A DNA stretch of 64,000 nucleotides from Enoplolaimus lenunculus (taxonomy: Eukaryota; Nematoda; Enoplea; Enoplida; Thoracostomopsidae), in NCBI GenBank assembly GCA_030248215.1, contig JASANG010001602.1, forward strand, positions 62,001 through 126,000, read 5' to 3'. The position numbers were made by a program, and so were the translations under genes. This document shows positions 47,961 to 60,240 of the stretch, one piece after another. Within the stretch, counting starts at the first letter, position 1, and every line of letters starts with the position of its first letter. The notes beneath the pieces are model-generated. The model was not told where the DNA came from. It was given only the letters and a program-made list of their open reading frames with translations, and searched no databases.

Positions 47961-48348
47961 TATAAATATATGTATATATGTATTTATACACTAGAGTTTA
48001 TGCCCTTACCCATCAGACTGTCGGCCTGCATGGTGAACGTTTTAATAGCAGCATACATTGTGCAGCTTTAAGTATTGTTTTATTTCATTCTAAGCTTAAT
48101 GCGACCGTCCACATGCTATTGCCATAAAATTAGCTTGAAAGTATACTTGAAAACTCGAATAAAATATTTTTATGGTCGGCATAGCTTAGTAGTGAAGGGG
48201 TTTCCGTGTGTTACAGGTGTTCAATAGCGTGTTTAAACATGGATAGCGACGGGATCTAAGCGCAAATCTATGGACGCTCAAAAAATTGAATAGTTCACGA
48301 AAGACATTAATCCTGGCCCGTATTCTCAATTATGTGTAGCACCTATGG
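47961..48348. other. Non-coding, no gene recognised
   Basis: Near 48321 the stretch TGTGTAGCACCTATGG is also present near 51142 (GTGTAGCACCTATAG), a further dispersed sequence. Confidence 0.4.
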
Positions 48349-48351
48349 TCA

Positions 48352-48965
48352 TGCGAGGTTCACGTTATAACCGGGGCAGCTTGGGACACGTTTTGTCCCT
48401 ATTTGACTACTGGGTAACATTTTGTCTGCTTGTAGACCCCATATCGTATTCAACAATTCGTATTTGTCTGCTAATATCATGTGTAGGTCACCTTTTGTCC
48501 TTCAATATCATATGATATTCGATGTATAGTCTGCGAATATCATATGATACTAGAATTTGAAATTTGAATTTTTGAATTATGAAGCTGTGGGTTTTAAGCG
48601 ATTTTGTGTCGGAAACAATTTGCAGACATGTATTTGGTATTTAAAGTGCTTTTGTGCCTCTGCCGTCCAACTTTTCATTCATTTATTAGTACCCAAAGGT
48701 TACACTGTCCCGCTGAATATCATATGATATTCATTGAAATTTTGGAATATCATATGATATTCGCATAAATGTCCCACAGTATCACGTGACATACCGTCCC
48801 TTGTACACATTGATCGTTTGAGAGTGGTGGCTTGTAACCTGATGTCATATGACATTCGAGTTTTGTCTGTTGACCCGATATAAGAGCCCGAATTTTAACG
48901 TTGACGTCGAATCAGCATGGGACAAGCCGTGTCCCGCCTGCCCTGGTTATAACGTGAACCCCGCA
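48352..48965. mobile_element. CATATG-palindrome element, copy 2
   Basis: 614 bp, with inverted ends TGCGAGGTTCACGTTATAAC and GTTATAACGTGAACCCCGCA. It follows the 23380 copy along its length and keeps the palindromes (near 48505, 48536, 48716, 48746, 48843). The three flanking bases (TCA, TAC) do not match, so the target duplication is not visible here. Confidence 0.83.
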
Positions 48966-49214
48966 TACAGTTGGTGATAGGTTTTGTAACTTTTGAACCA
49001 AAAAATTATAAGGCTCCAAATTCAGCACATTTTTCGCATAGTATTGACTCTACTCGTGTACCAATTTTGAGCGCAACAACCGCAGTATTTAGTGAGTTTG
49101 AAAACCTACTACTAAACTGATGGTCGTTGCTATATACTTTTAAGAATATGGGCCCTTGATGCAATTTCAAGATCAAAAGTTTTTGTCGTGGGTTCCAAAG
49201 TGTAATTTTCAGCC

Positions 49215-49555
49215 TTGTACTCTGTAAAAGCTTAAACTAACTCGATTTAAGCTTAAGCTATTCCAGCAGTATTAAACTAACTTTCAAGATTAACTGAACT
49301 AACAGGTTGATTTGCTCTTAAACTAATTTAGAATTTAGGTATTTTTAGTTTAAGCTACGAGCTGGATTTGTTGCTTAAACCAAAAATAAGATTACTTAAA
49401 CTCGTGTTAAACCGAGAACATGTTTAGTTTAAGTAAAGATTAAAATTCTAGTTTAGTTAGTCCGTCCAGCCATTTGAGTTTTACTTAAACTAATATATTT
49501 AAGCTTAGCTAAGCTATAATTTAAGTTTAAGTTTTTAGAAAGTACTAGTGTATAA
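49215..49555. repeat. TTTAAGCTTAAAC-rich inverted-repeat element
   Basis: The left end is ACTCTGTAAAAGCTTAAACT. The right end, inverted, reads ACTTTCTAAAAACTTAAACT. The interior is full of AAACTAA and TTAAGCTTA motifs. Similar ACTCTGTAAAAAC starts the repeat at 54301. Confidence 0.55.
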
Positions 49556-51651
49556 CGTGAGTAAAAAAATTTTTTTATACCAGTCGATAAAGGTTGTAAC
49601 AGCGTATTTATATGAATATTCAAATTTGACGGATAAATGAAAATTATTTGTGCTAAGGTCGATCAATGTCCTACTCGTTGCAAAAAATTAAAAGGATATT
49701 GATTTCGGCACGGTGGTCTGGATTTGTGTAATATCAGTTTAGTAGCCAGAAGGGAACAGCGGGATCTTTCATAAAAAATTTTACTCTTTTGCCCCCAGCA
49801 AAGTTTCAGCCACGCTTGCCAGTAATGCACAAATCTTCTCATGCTCATCCAAACGTTGTTTTTGGGCATAGCCTTGCATGTTGGGCTGGCTACGGGATTA
49901 AACTTAGATCAATAAAAGAAACCAATTTCAAGTAACTGTGACGATAGTAGACATTGACACAATTGCCTCTGGCTTGGCAGTCCACCGCTTTATACACTCG
50001 ACCATAAGTACGCAATGCGAAATATTTCGGCAACGAATATTAAGAGGGCCTCGGGTACTTTGCTGGGTACCTTGGAGGTCTCCGAGAGAACTAATCGGAA
50101 GCGTAAGTTCGAAAATTTTTGCGTTTTGGTTAACCAATTGTTACTGGCGCCCGATTGGTTTCTCGCTCACTTTTTTCGCGAGGCTTCTTGTGGCACCCGG
50201 TTCTTGTTTAGGTTCTGCGTCCCAGTATGCTACATTGTATAGGGTACTTACTCCATTTCACAGGTTTCGTGCAGGGGCTCAGATACTTTACATGCGGGTT
50301 TGCGAAGTTAGTGAAACGCTCACACACGAAACCAGCTAGAAACCAATCTGTTTCAAAAAATGTACCGGTTTTGGATATCAAAACACTGGCATTGAGTTAG
50401 GGTACAATCGAAGGTATACAAAATTTAGTAAAAATTCCGGAGATTCGGTTAAAAGTAAGCGTAAAACCAAAAGATCTAACAACACCTTACAGATATTTGG
50501 TAAAATTAACAAATTAAACATACTTTTAACTATCTTGTTTCGCATCATCTCCGGATCCGGCTCCGGCAAAACTTGTTGACGCCCGACTGCGGTATTTTTT
50601 TGATCTCCGGTTGCACTTTGGCTATTATAGTGTTTTTGAAATTGTACACCGGTTATAGTTTATGTTTTTCTTGGTTTCAATTAAATTAAGCTCTATTTGA
50701 ACGAACCGAAAGTTTATATATGATATTTTAAAAAAGTTCGTTATGTTTTTGAACAAAATTTAATTTAAACACACACACAACACAGACGACAGTTTTCTGG
50801 TTCGCTGACAGTTTTCAACCGGAAGCGTTTCATTTTAAACTATCAACTGTGAGTCAGAGGTGGAGGGTCGGAAGCAGTTGCCCCCCTGTTGGGTAATATT
50901 GATTTTCAAATTGGCGTTTGGAAATTAGTTCAAAGCTAATTATGTAAAGCAATTTACCTCATAATTTGTACTGGGACAGTCTTAATTTGCTTGCACCCTT
51001 GTTTGGTGGATCCAAATAGTACCATTGGGCTTGACGTAAAAGGTTTCGAACAAAAATTGATTATTAGGCTAAACAGTATTATGAGATATTTTGGTTTCGG
51101 TTATGCAGGCTGCGCAAGCTATAGCAAGTATTCTTAACTGCGTGTAGCACCTATAGCCAGTCGGGTATATATCTTGTAATAGTTGAATCACCATACTCGA
51201 CGGTTTTAAGCTTTGAACACGTTATTTTTAGTAACGTCCCAGTTGCTTCTATAGTTTTATCAAAAATTACTAAACACCTGAATTTTTAGATGGCCTGGAG
51301 GCCGTATCTTTTAAAATGAGTGAAATTTCCAGGATATAGATTTTACAATGTGTTTTTCTTGAATATCTAGTCTTGTAGTATTTTTCCAGGTTGTTGCCGT
51401 ATAAATTGGAGCTTAGGTATTTAGTTTCATAAAAAAGCCCCCTAATTTTTCTACCGTGATCCCCAAAAAACTTCACTCTTATTTTTCATATTCATGTGGT
51501 AAGGGTTTGACCAAATTTTCATAGATGTATGAAACAGTTAAACAACGTAAAATACATTATATAATATATAGTATGCGCATCAGGCATGTCATAATTTAGT
51601 CATTTATACAGCGTAGGACATATTACACAAACATAAAATACATTCAGGTAG
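49556..51651. other. Non-coding; unassigned frames
   Basis: Frames at 49938-50339 (plus) and 49928-50137 (minus) overlap in a GC-richer patch at about 50040-50220; neither matches a family I know. Only a 31-base degenerate copy of the TTAACCC terminus is seen near 51488. Confidence 0.3.
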
Positions 51652-51723
51652 GTTCCATGTGGCGCAATGGGTTAGAAGGTCAATTTGCTATAGGAAACTG
51701 TGGGTTCGACTGCCGCTTGGGGC
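51652..51723 (+). pseudogene. Degenerate tRNA-like sequence
   Basis: Has an A-box-like TGGCGCAATGGGTTAG and a B box GGGTTCGACTG. The acceptor arms GTTCCAT and TTGGGGC pair at six of seven positions if G-T pairs are allowed. The anticodon arm is poor, with C rather than T before the presumed TAT triplet. A T-run at about 51738 could end polymerase III transcription. It is probably a tRNA pseudogene or tRNA-derived fragment. Confidence 0.45.
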
Positions 51724-53337
51724 TTTCATGTTTAATAATTTTTTCTTCGAATTTTAATATTGGAGACAATTTTTAAAACAAGAAATTTTTATCTGAAATT
51801 CTTCCGTTCAAATGAAAAATTAAGAGGTTTTATTTATTAAAGTTGCAAAAATAATTCAATTTTTGTTTGACGTCAACGAGATTGTAGTGACATGTCGGTA
51901 GTATAGACAATTTTAAACCTTTCCAGCCGTAATTAACGTGACTAGTTTGCAACACCTGAGTAAACCGGCCCATCACACACAGGCATTTTACTATAAAAAA
52001 TCTGCTATATTTAAATTATTGTAACCCAACAAAGCTAGTGAAATTGTGACCTGATTGGCATTTCAGCTTCTGTTAAACGTAAATCGGTGTCGCTTAATTG
52101 TTCATGATTAAGATGGGTTGCAATTTATGTTAAAACAAGCACTGTGCATGTGTTCGATTAAACGTCAGCCAGTTTTTTTCAGTCTACAACAATTTCCTTG
52201 TACCGTTTTACTCTCACAAGCAATAAAATCGTAAGTTAAGGTTTATGTAGGCACTTCACGCGTATTCCTGCGAAAACAGTTTTTGAAAGTTTGCACCAAA
52301 GCGTTCAGTGTTGCTCTTTTGCGGCCTCGTAGTCAAATAGTCTTCAATGTCGGCTTACACAAAACAAATGCCAAAATAACGGTATCATCTAAACTTAGTA
52401 CTCGTTCAAGCCTGCAACGGTTTGCAGAATGATACAAACGAATACTATATTAAGCAACGCATGCTCTCTAATATTAGGTGGTATAACTTACCTAGTGTCC
52501 TGATGCATTCTACACAGGCAATTCCAGTACCCAGGACCGGACTTTACTATGTCCAAGTCCCCAAATAATTATACACATGTTTTGCTCAAGGCAAAATATT
52601 AGTCTTTAGTGACTCCAGTGAACAGAATATCACGGAATACCGCTTTAAATAACCAGTTTTGTGTGTCACCGATTACAGAACAGCGGATAATGTTGCTCTA
52701 ACATCGTAGCCTAAAGTTGTATGTCCGGGTGCAGAGACCGACCCTGCATATCCCTGGTTGTCCAACGAGATCGACGCAAAGATAGAAGCGAGCAAATGGT
52801 TTGAAGTAGGTTAAATTTGCAAGACCAGATCACTAAGCTAAAAATTTCTAGACAGTTTTATCGCTGAAAATTTTCATGTTTGATCGATTTTCTTTAATCT
52901 ACGCTGTCTAATTTGTATCTCTGTGCCGATGTGGCCCACATGAGCCCCACCCAAGTCATTCGTTATCATAATTAGGTTACGTGACGCTTACTAATGTTCT
53001 TTTCAATGTAAAATTATTCCGCTCTGAAAAATTGTTTGACTCATAGCTACAAATTTTACTCTTAAAAATACAATTGTATTCGAAATGACCAATATTTCGT
53101 CTTTGTTAGATAAGTTTAAGTGGACACCTCGCCTGACAGGTCGTTGTCGTTCTCTTCCAATCGGTAGAGGTGTTGTTAGTTTTGGTGTTGATCGTTCATC
53201 AAACGAGCAGAACTGTTATATCAGCATTAACGGCACTGCAACAAAAAACGTGACACTTAATATATCAGAAAAAATTATTTGAAGCTGGAAATGTTTTGGT
53301 TTGCCGACCATAAACAACTGATATAAAACTCTGGCCA
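51724..53337. other. Non-coding, no gene recognised
   Basis: The plus frame at 53085-53282 (GVVSFGVDRSSNEQNCYIS) is not recognised. No repeats of note. Confidence 0.35.
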
Positions 53338-53457
53338 ATTTCAAAGCCTAAGCCTAAAGCTAAGCCTAAGCCATGCGAAAAAATTAGTCTAAAACTTAAG
53401 CTTACTATTTTTTGGTCTCACAGAAAAACGTTCCGCCTCTGTTCTTTACATGGGCCA
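53338..53457. mobile_element. TTAGGC-rich element, right portion
   Basis: AAAGCCTAAGCCTAAAGCTA hexamers, then AAGCTTACTATTTTTTGGTC and the terminus GTTCTTTACATGGGCC. Confidence 0.7.
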
Positions 53458-54300
53458 AAACGGTTGATCAGGCTCGAAAGATGTTCAGCATTAGGCGATG
53501 CTTAACCCCTTACTAAAAATCGTACTATATATAGTGGAATGACAGCCTCCTGTTGTTTTCATGCTATTTCCCAAGAAAACCAAAGGCTTTCTAGTTTGGG
53601 AACGGAGGCACAAGTATGTTGTAGTACGGCTTGCTTATTTATTGCCTTTTCAATGCTAAAACACGCTGCTAAACGCTGCTCACGTGACTTATAACGACAT
53701 GCAAAGTGCGCTCACATACAAGGATTCAGACGAGCGTTTGCCTATTAAAAAATTCTTAGCGAAAACTTTAGTAAGGCATCTGCTTTACAAACTTTCAATT
53801 TAGCGGCGATTCATGCAATTTTCCTTTAATCCACAGTTGACAGCGTTCGAAATACTACTAAGCATTTCGCCTGCGACGCTTTCCATATTGCACATGTATA
53901 CACTAAAAACTGCCAAGTGGTGCAAGCGGTAAATTTGTCTCAATGTATATATTTGCTTCTTTCAACAAGCTTATTCATTGGGTTTTAGCGGATTGCATTA
54001 GGCATTCTTGCTCGTTTTAGTCGAAGAGATGTTTTCAAATTTCTTTGTCTGTAGTAGTTATTGCAAAAGCTGTTTTTCACTTGGCTATCTTACAATTTTT
54101 CATTTTAATTGATACGCTTCATGCATAAGTGACATAATTGAAATTTTGCCATGTTTTGATGCGATATAATCCATCGTCTACTTATGTCTCGGAGCAGACG
54201 GACTTGCGGAAGAGATCCGAACATAAATCGGCGCGGGTTGGAATGAATCATTTATTGGGCTGGGCTCTTAAGTAACTGCAGGCCGGTGCGGTCCACGTTA
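53458..54300. other. Non-coding, no gene recognised
   Basis: No feature seen. Confidence 0.4.
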
Positions 54301-54591
54301 CTACTCTGTAAAAACACTCCACTTAAAATACTATAGTTATATTTTACTCATTTTTTTAAGTATAAGTTTACTAAATATTGAGTAAATCTTTGTAAATAAG
54401 TAAAACTACTGCTGTCATTTCTTGATTAATTAAGTAAATGTAAAGCTAACAATTTTGTGTTTGCTTAAAATTAAGTAAAACTTTGCCAAGCACCATAGTA
54501 AGTAAAAGCGACACTTAATTCGGCAACCGTTTTACTTCATTTTAAGTATATTTTTAGTGAGTAGAAATTATAGTATAGGTAACACCGTTCG
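54301..54591. repeat. AGTAAA-rich imperfect inverted repeat
   Basis: Left ACTATAGTTATATTTTACTC and right TTTTTAGTGAGTAGAAATTA followed by TAGTATAG face each other, with many TTTACT/AGTAAA motifs between. The start ACTCTGTAAAAAC matches the repeat at 49215. Confidence 0.5.
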
Positions 54592-56525
54592 CCGCTGTTT
54601 TGAGGCTTGGCAAAGACAAAAACACCCAAACCACAATCTGGATTCCTAGAAAGTTCAACAAGATGATTTTTTTCCTTAAAATAAATGAGCTTTAACTATC
54701 CGGCAGCCCTTCACAGCGATAAATAGTGTTTGATAAATGCAAAAACTTGCGGTTCATTATATGCGGCATCAAATAAGAAGCTGTCGATATTAGGAAACTG
54801 CGTTCGTTTTTAACCTAATTTAACTGTTTGGGGTCAATTAGTCAATTGTATTCCTACTTGAACATCAGGCTACAATTTTAAATTCGGTTATTTGTGCTAT
54901 TTAGCTTGAAATAAAATACTAAATTTAACTAATAATCTTTTTACACAGCAGGATATCTATACATTGTTTGTATTGAAGTTTTATTCTTGCAAAATGGAAA
55001 TTCTTGAAACTTTCTAAAAGTATACTTTGTTAAACAAACGCGGAAATTTTATGCTCAGCGCTAAATAAGCTTATATAGTCTATCACCGACACACGAGTTC
55101 ACATGTTTTTACCCCTGAACAAGTACAGAATACACTTGATGTGAATCTAGCACAAGCCTATTAACTCTACATAAAAGCAAATGCCTGTGATATAGACAAC
55201 TGTCACAATATCATGCGTACACCTGATAACCATTGAGTGATTCGAGTGATGGACGTTGAAATTTTTTTAGTTTCAGTGTACGCAGCGCTGAGTCCTAAAC
55301 ACGACTCTTTATACGATTAGAAAAAGTGTTTATTTCGCCGCTAAAGCGATGACAAGTTATTTAACATCGGATCACAACAAATTTATTGTCAAGATTTGTT
55401 TGTGTTTGAAATAAAACGCCATTTTAAACGCTAAATTTGTATATTTAGAACAAGAGCGTTTTGGCTGATACTGTATCAAAGGCGCAAAGTGTTTAAACCG
55501 ACGTGTTATTTTTTGACGCAAATTGTTGAAATAGACTTGATTTATATGATTGAGCGTTATTGCTAAATAGTTTCCCCTTGCAAATTTGTCCGTTTGACAC
55601 AAAACTCAAAATGCGTCATGGTTGGGTATTTTCATCATGAGTATACTAGTTTTTTTGAGGAAAAGTTCTTTTCTATATTGTGTCAAAGTGAATGAGATAA
55701 CAAAATTTGCAAATTAACTTTTATTGACACAGAAATTTACTGATTAAAATTCTGACATTTTTTGATAAATTTTAATATAATATTTTTGAATATTTGACAG
55801 CTGGAAGTGCAATTATAGCGTAGGTAGTTGCTGATTAAGGGCTTGAAGTAGACAAAGCCTACAAGGCTCTGCCTATAATTCCAGTTTGAACTAAGAAGTC
55901 GATGAAAATAAATTTTAATGTGTATTAATAGGCAACGTTTTCTTCTCTGCCAAAAAATCAACATTTGGCTCACGCACTTGTACCAATTCTGCCTTAAGTT
56001 CCGGCGATTTCGGCAAAAAAAATGGTTTTCATTTCTGTAAGTTTTCGTTTCAATTTAATCAGGAATCTTATGAACGATTTGTTGATGATAGTTTATCAAT
56101 TATTGTTAACATTTGATAATCCAACACTATTTTTATGACGTAATTAAGTTTCACATTGTGCTCCGTTTCCGGCTCCGGCAAAATTTACAGCCACGCGGCT
56201 CTGGCTCTGGGTCGATCTTTTTCACCTTTGAATGCACCTGAATAAGATCTGTTGAGTTTTTGAGTCTCCAGTTTAAACTAGAACAGCATATTTTGGTGTC
56301 AATCTCCCGTTATTTTACAAGAAAAATCTTCACAATAGCAATTATATAATTTGATTTTGTTCACAATCCAAAAAGAAATTTTATTAATAATAATAATAAT
56401 AATAATAATTTTGAATTATTTCAAATTTTACGGAAAATTTATGTTTTCAGACTAACCGCTTTGTCGAAATTATAGGTAATTTGTGTTCGTTGAATTTCTA
56501 CAAAAAATCAGTTCCGGATCCCTGC
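54592..56525. other. Non-coding; AAT microsatellite
   Basis: A run of about eight AAT triplets lies near 56386-56409. CCGTTTCCGGCTCCGGC near 56165 resembles fragments at 37920 and 50555. Frames at 55372-55973 are unassigned. Confidence 0.4.
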
Positions 56526-56533
56526 AATCAGCA

Positions 56534-56702
56534 CAGGCGCGTAGCTAGCTCACCATGCTACGGGTGGCTAAACATTTTTTATGAGGGGCCTTAAAGGGTT
56601 TTAGTGACTTGCAAACAAGTTTGAAAAAATTTCTAAGGGGGCCAAAATTTTTTCAGGGGGGGGGGGCTGAGCCCCATCTGGCCCCTGTTGGCTACGGACC
56701 CG
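56534..56702. mobile_element. CAGGCCCGTAGCC hAT-like element, copy 3
   Basis: 169 bp flanked by perfect 8-bp duplications AATCAGCA at 56526-56533 and 56703-56710. Ends are CAGGCGCGTAGC and GGCTACGGACCCG. Contains a G-run near 56656-56666. It is non-coding. Confidence 0.87.
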
Positions 56703-56710
56703 AATCAGCA

Positions 56711-58373
56711 GTACTCGGCTCGCATTTTCAAGTGATTATAGCACATTTAAATAAATAGTAAGGTTTTCAAGCAAGCGAATCAAAATCATCTGCAAATAAA
56801 AAAGTGTGCTGTGAATGGGCAGAGCTCGCTTCGATGGCTCGCACTAAAAGTTTATGAGCAACTCGGTTGCCTTCAAAATAAATTCTTACTAAGCCCTCGT
56901 TGTTTGTGCTGTTACCACCGTTCAGGATTCATCATGTGAATTAATAATTCAAGGCAATAACTCACATTATGTAAAACTGTATATATATTTGTATATCAGT
57001 TTAACTTGCCCCTGGTATGTGCCAGGTGAAAAGTTTTAGCCTTTGTTTATTTGTGTTTGCTCATTAAATTTAACTCGAAAAAACAGGTTGAGTACCTTAA
57101 AAGTGCGAAAAGCTCACATTATTATCATAGTCAGTGTGATACTTTTATCACTGTTATCATTTATTTAACATCAAAATATCATTAGTCAAGATAAGACGTG
57201 TATTATGGTAAACAGTGACGTTTTTAATAGGAAGATGGGTTGATGTGCTCCCACCAAAATAGTTTTTTGCCTGAAAATTTTCCGATGCAAATGGATCGCC
57301 TAAAAGCTCGAAATGTATTTTCTAAACCAAACAGGTAAAAGTATGACAAGGTTACTGCGCTAAATTTATCGCCACTGCGACAGCCCTACTGGCAGTAAAA
57401 AATCTTTCATTATCGATTCCAGGGAGCCCCCTAGGCCATGGTCCCAAGCCCAACCGCCAAACTGGTAACTGCATACCTCACTGGACTTGAACAGCAAACC
57501 AAAATTTTGTAATCAGATTTTGAGCTAAAATAGCATTTGTTTTCGCGCTAAATTCACCCGCAATATTTTTTGGATAACTGTACGCTCCCTCCGTCCGAAA
57601 TTTATGAATTACCTGCAGGAAACACCATCCGTTAAAGTCCAAAACAATATAAACTATTGTTTTTCACACTTTTTTGCTTTATATATATATGTAACAGTCC
57701 ACGTGGTTAATTGTTAATTTTTCACCTGGAGTTGACCAATTATTTTATTGTCATGTTTTGTTCACAAGGCATTTTTTCAGGTTTAGTTTTTAGCGAAAAA
57801 AAGTTGTTTCTTGACAATTCTAAGCGAATTTATGATTGTGGGCGTTTTATTGATACTTAATAATTAACAATGTTTATATATTATTAATACACAGTGTCAT
57901 GGCCATGTCTACGGTTGCTCGGTTTCCAAGCCAAATTCGATGCCTTTTAGCAGTGAAGAGAATCAATAGTCTCTCAAGCGAAATGAGCAAGAAGCCAGAC
58001 GCAATTTTAGTATTCAATCCCAAAATAAAACTTCAATTTGCTTGGATTCGGTGCGGAATGTGATCCTCAGAATTGCCTTTATGGCCCTGTGCAGAGTGCA
58101 ATGTTTAACAATTGTATTACCAGTATGCGCAGAACAAAATCTTCATAATATCAGAGATTACTTCGGGATCAAGCGTCAAGGTGTTTATAGTCTCGCTGTG
58201 ATGGCATAAGCCTAAGGCTAAAGCTTACAAAGATTAAAGTTCTGAATTTGTGAGCGATCAAATTCCCGATGTGTTACTGCTGTTTTCAGTTGCGTACCGA
58301 GGAATTTGGGATCTGTGACACTTACTATATTTACGCATCCACAATTCGCTATTAACCGGGGCTTACTGTAGTG
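56711..58373. other. Non-coding, no gene recognised
   Basis: A decayed AGAAGCCAGACGCAATTTTA motif near 57990 belongs to the interior of the hAT-like CAGTGGCGG family. Nothing else seen. Confidence 0.4.
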
Positions 58374-58480
58374 ACCCGAATAAAAAGGATGAAACATTTA
58401 TTTTGCCGCTCCAGAGGTCCTCCTGTTATTCAGTTATGGACCGTTTTTTAATGGAGTATATGCGAGTTGTCTGAGCGTCT
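58374..58480. mobile_element. GTAGTGACCCGAATAA repeat, one end
   Basis: GTAGTGACCCGAATAAAAAG, then CTCCTGTTATTCAGTTATGG, which matches the right part of 24990-25362 read in reverse. The far end was not found. Confidence 0.5.
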
Positions 58481-58551
58481 GTTACCTATCTGAGAAGTTT
58501 AGGCCATTGTTCTGTTTTCGTCTGTTTTATGAACTCCGAGTAAGACTTATG

Positions 58552-58717
58552 CACTGCAAAAAATGACGAGTCAAATTGACTCTATCCGAAATATGTTCTA
58601 CGGGACTACACAATAAGTCAAGTTCGACTCCGCCAGAGTCAAGCGGACGACTCAGTGAGTCAAATTTTGCTGTGGCGGAGTTGAATTTCACTCAGTTTGT
58701 GTAGTCCCGACTAGGCT
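58552..58717. mobile_element. ACTGCA-ended inverted-repeat element, truncated copy
   Basis: CACTGCAAAAAATGACGAGT, then GACTCCGCCAGAGTCAA and TCAGTTTGTGTAGTCCC match the element at 29752. The right terminus is missing, and only one of the two internal tandem units is present. Confidence 0.7.
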
Positions 58718-58768
58718 TTAGAATAATCTTCAAGATACTATGACAAAAAATTTTACTTGAGGTACAGG

Positions 58769-58990
58769 GTTGCGCTATACCTTTATTGACGTCCGGCGCC
58801 TTCCATCACCGTGCGTCACCCGTACGGCGCCGTTCGTCGCAGTGCGTCACCCGTACGGTGCCGTCCGTCACTGTGCGGCATCGTACGCAAATAGTCACGT
58901 ACTATAAAGTATGGTACTAACGGTGACGGACGGCGCCGTACGGACAACGCACCGTGGCGGACGGCTTCGGACGTCAAATATAGTGCAAAC
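58769..58990. repeat. GC-rich foldback element with CGTACGGCGCCGT motifs
   Basis: About 220 bp of strongly GC-rich sequence in AT-rich surroundings. Outer ends GTTGCGCTATA and TATAGTGCAAAC are inverted. Then GACGTCCG and CGGACGTC face each other, and inside are repeated CCGTACGGCGCCGT and CCGTCCGTCAC blocks on the left with their inverses on the right. Confidence 0.8.
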
Positions 58991-59969
58991 GCATACGTTC
59001 CTAAACAGATATCCTGGCTTTAGCCCCGTTGGTTAATTGTTCAGTTTGCTTCTCGCATAGAGTGTTTTTGTCTGTCACAAACATATACAAATCGAGAGGC
59101 AGCTCCCACCGGGTCCCTATTTTTTGCTCGGTGAACCCCGTTAGTGATTTTAAACTCTCAAAATTCTCTATTCCTGTTTGCGTTCATTGAAACGGTATTG
59201 TTTTTGAGTTGGACAAAACAGATGATTTTTCCGTATTTGTGTAATATTTTATTGATGTTGGCGGGTTGAAAATACGAAAACAAGATGTTACAATTTCAAA
59301 ACCTGCAAACGTTCAAAAAACAGAATAGAATATTACTGATTTCAAAACTTCAGGCTCGCTCTGCGTGATCCGTATGTGTAGCGAGCGAGTGTTTTTGGGA
59401 AGGTTGGTTGCCAATGTTGGTAATAAAAGTCTGACCCGAAACTCGCTTATTGCTTACATCCTTGAGCGCTGTATTTTAAGTTTTATCGTTCCAGGTGCTT
59501 GACATGCAACTATGTTATATACTGGCTGATTTAATTTTTGCGACATTTTTTGCACACGTCATCTGTCGTTGACAAAATTTCTTGACGCAAAGCCCAAGGT
59601 AGCGGCAACCTGCACAGCATAATATTTTAATTAATATTGCAAAGTATGGAATTTTAAAGTTTTTGATGTGTTGAGGAAATATAATTTTTAGTGTATTTGT
59701 TCCCTTTTCCCCAACTGAGTGTTTAGTTTGATAGAAAGCAAAAACCTCACCCCCCCACATATATACTGTCTGCTGGCATTCCAAGACTATGCCTAAGTAT
59801 AAACCCTACATTGTTAGGGTCTTTTCCGCTATCTCTGCCCAGTCTACATTTGCCCCAAAAATAATTGGATTTTGAAAGTTTTTGCATATTTGAACTTCTT
59901 ATGGTATTCCCTGGTCATTCCACGCACAAATTGGAAGTTTTTAAAATGAGACTTGTTAAGGTCACAAGC
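58991..59969. other. Non-coding, no gene recognised
   Basis: The minus frame at 59515-59784 is not assigned to any family. Confidence 0.35.
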
Positions 59970-60240
59970 TCGCGGAGTTCACGTTATAACTGGGGCAACC
60001 TGGAACACGTTTTGTCTCTATTACATTAGCGGGTAGCATTTCGTCTGCGCGTTGATCCGCTGTCAAATAAAAAAATTAGAATTGTCTGCTATCTCGATGT
60101 GACTTTCATTGTTTGTACGGCAATATCATATGATATTCGAAATATTGTCCGTCAACATATGACGTGTTTGAAATGGTCTGCAAGGTTGTGGTAAACTGCC
60201 TTGAATGTCCTGTGAGTATCATATGATACTAAAATTTGAA
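59970..60240. mobile_element. CATATG-palindrome element, truncated left part
   Basis: Starts CGCGGAGTTCACGTTATAAC, then CACGTTTTGTCTCTATTA, with palindromic ATATCATATGATAT near 60121 and GTATCATATGATAC near 60216. Similarity to the full copies stops after about 270 bp. Confidence 0.7.

Noticed and set aside
50150-50165. TGGCGCCCGA as a retroviral-type primer-binding site
   Set aside because: It matches the start of a lysine-tRNA primer site for only ten bases, no long terminal repeat pair is visible, and no reverse transcriptase reading frame occurs nearby.
52660-52780. Minus-strand frame reading DNQGYAGSVSAPGHTTLGYD as an exon
   Set aside because: It looks protein-like, but a stop lies just upstream, the only acceptor candidate is weak, and no neighbouring exon was found.
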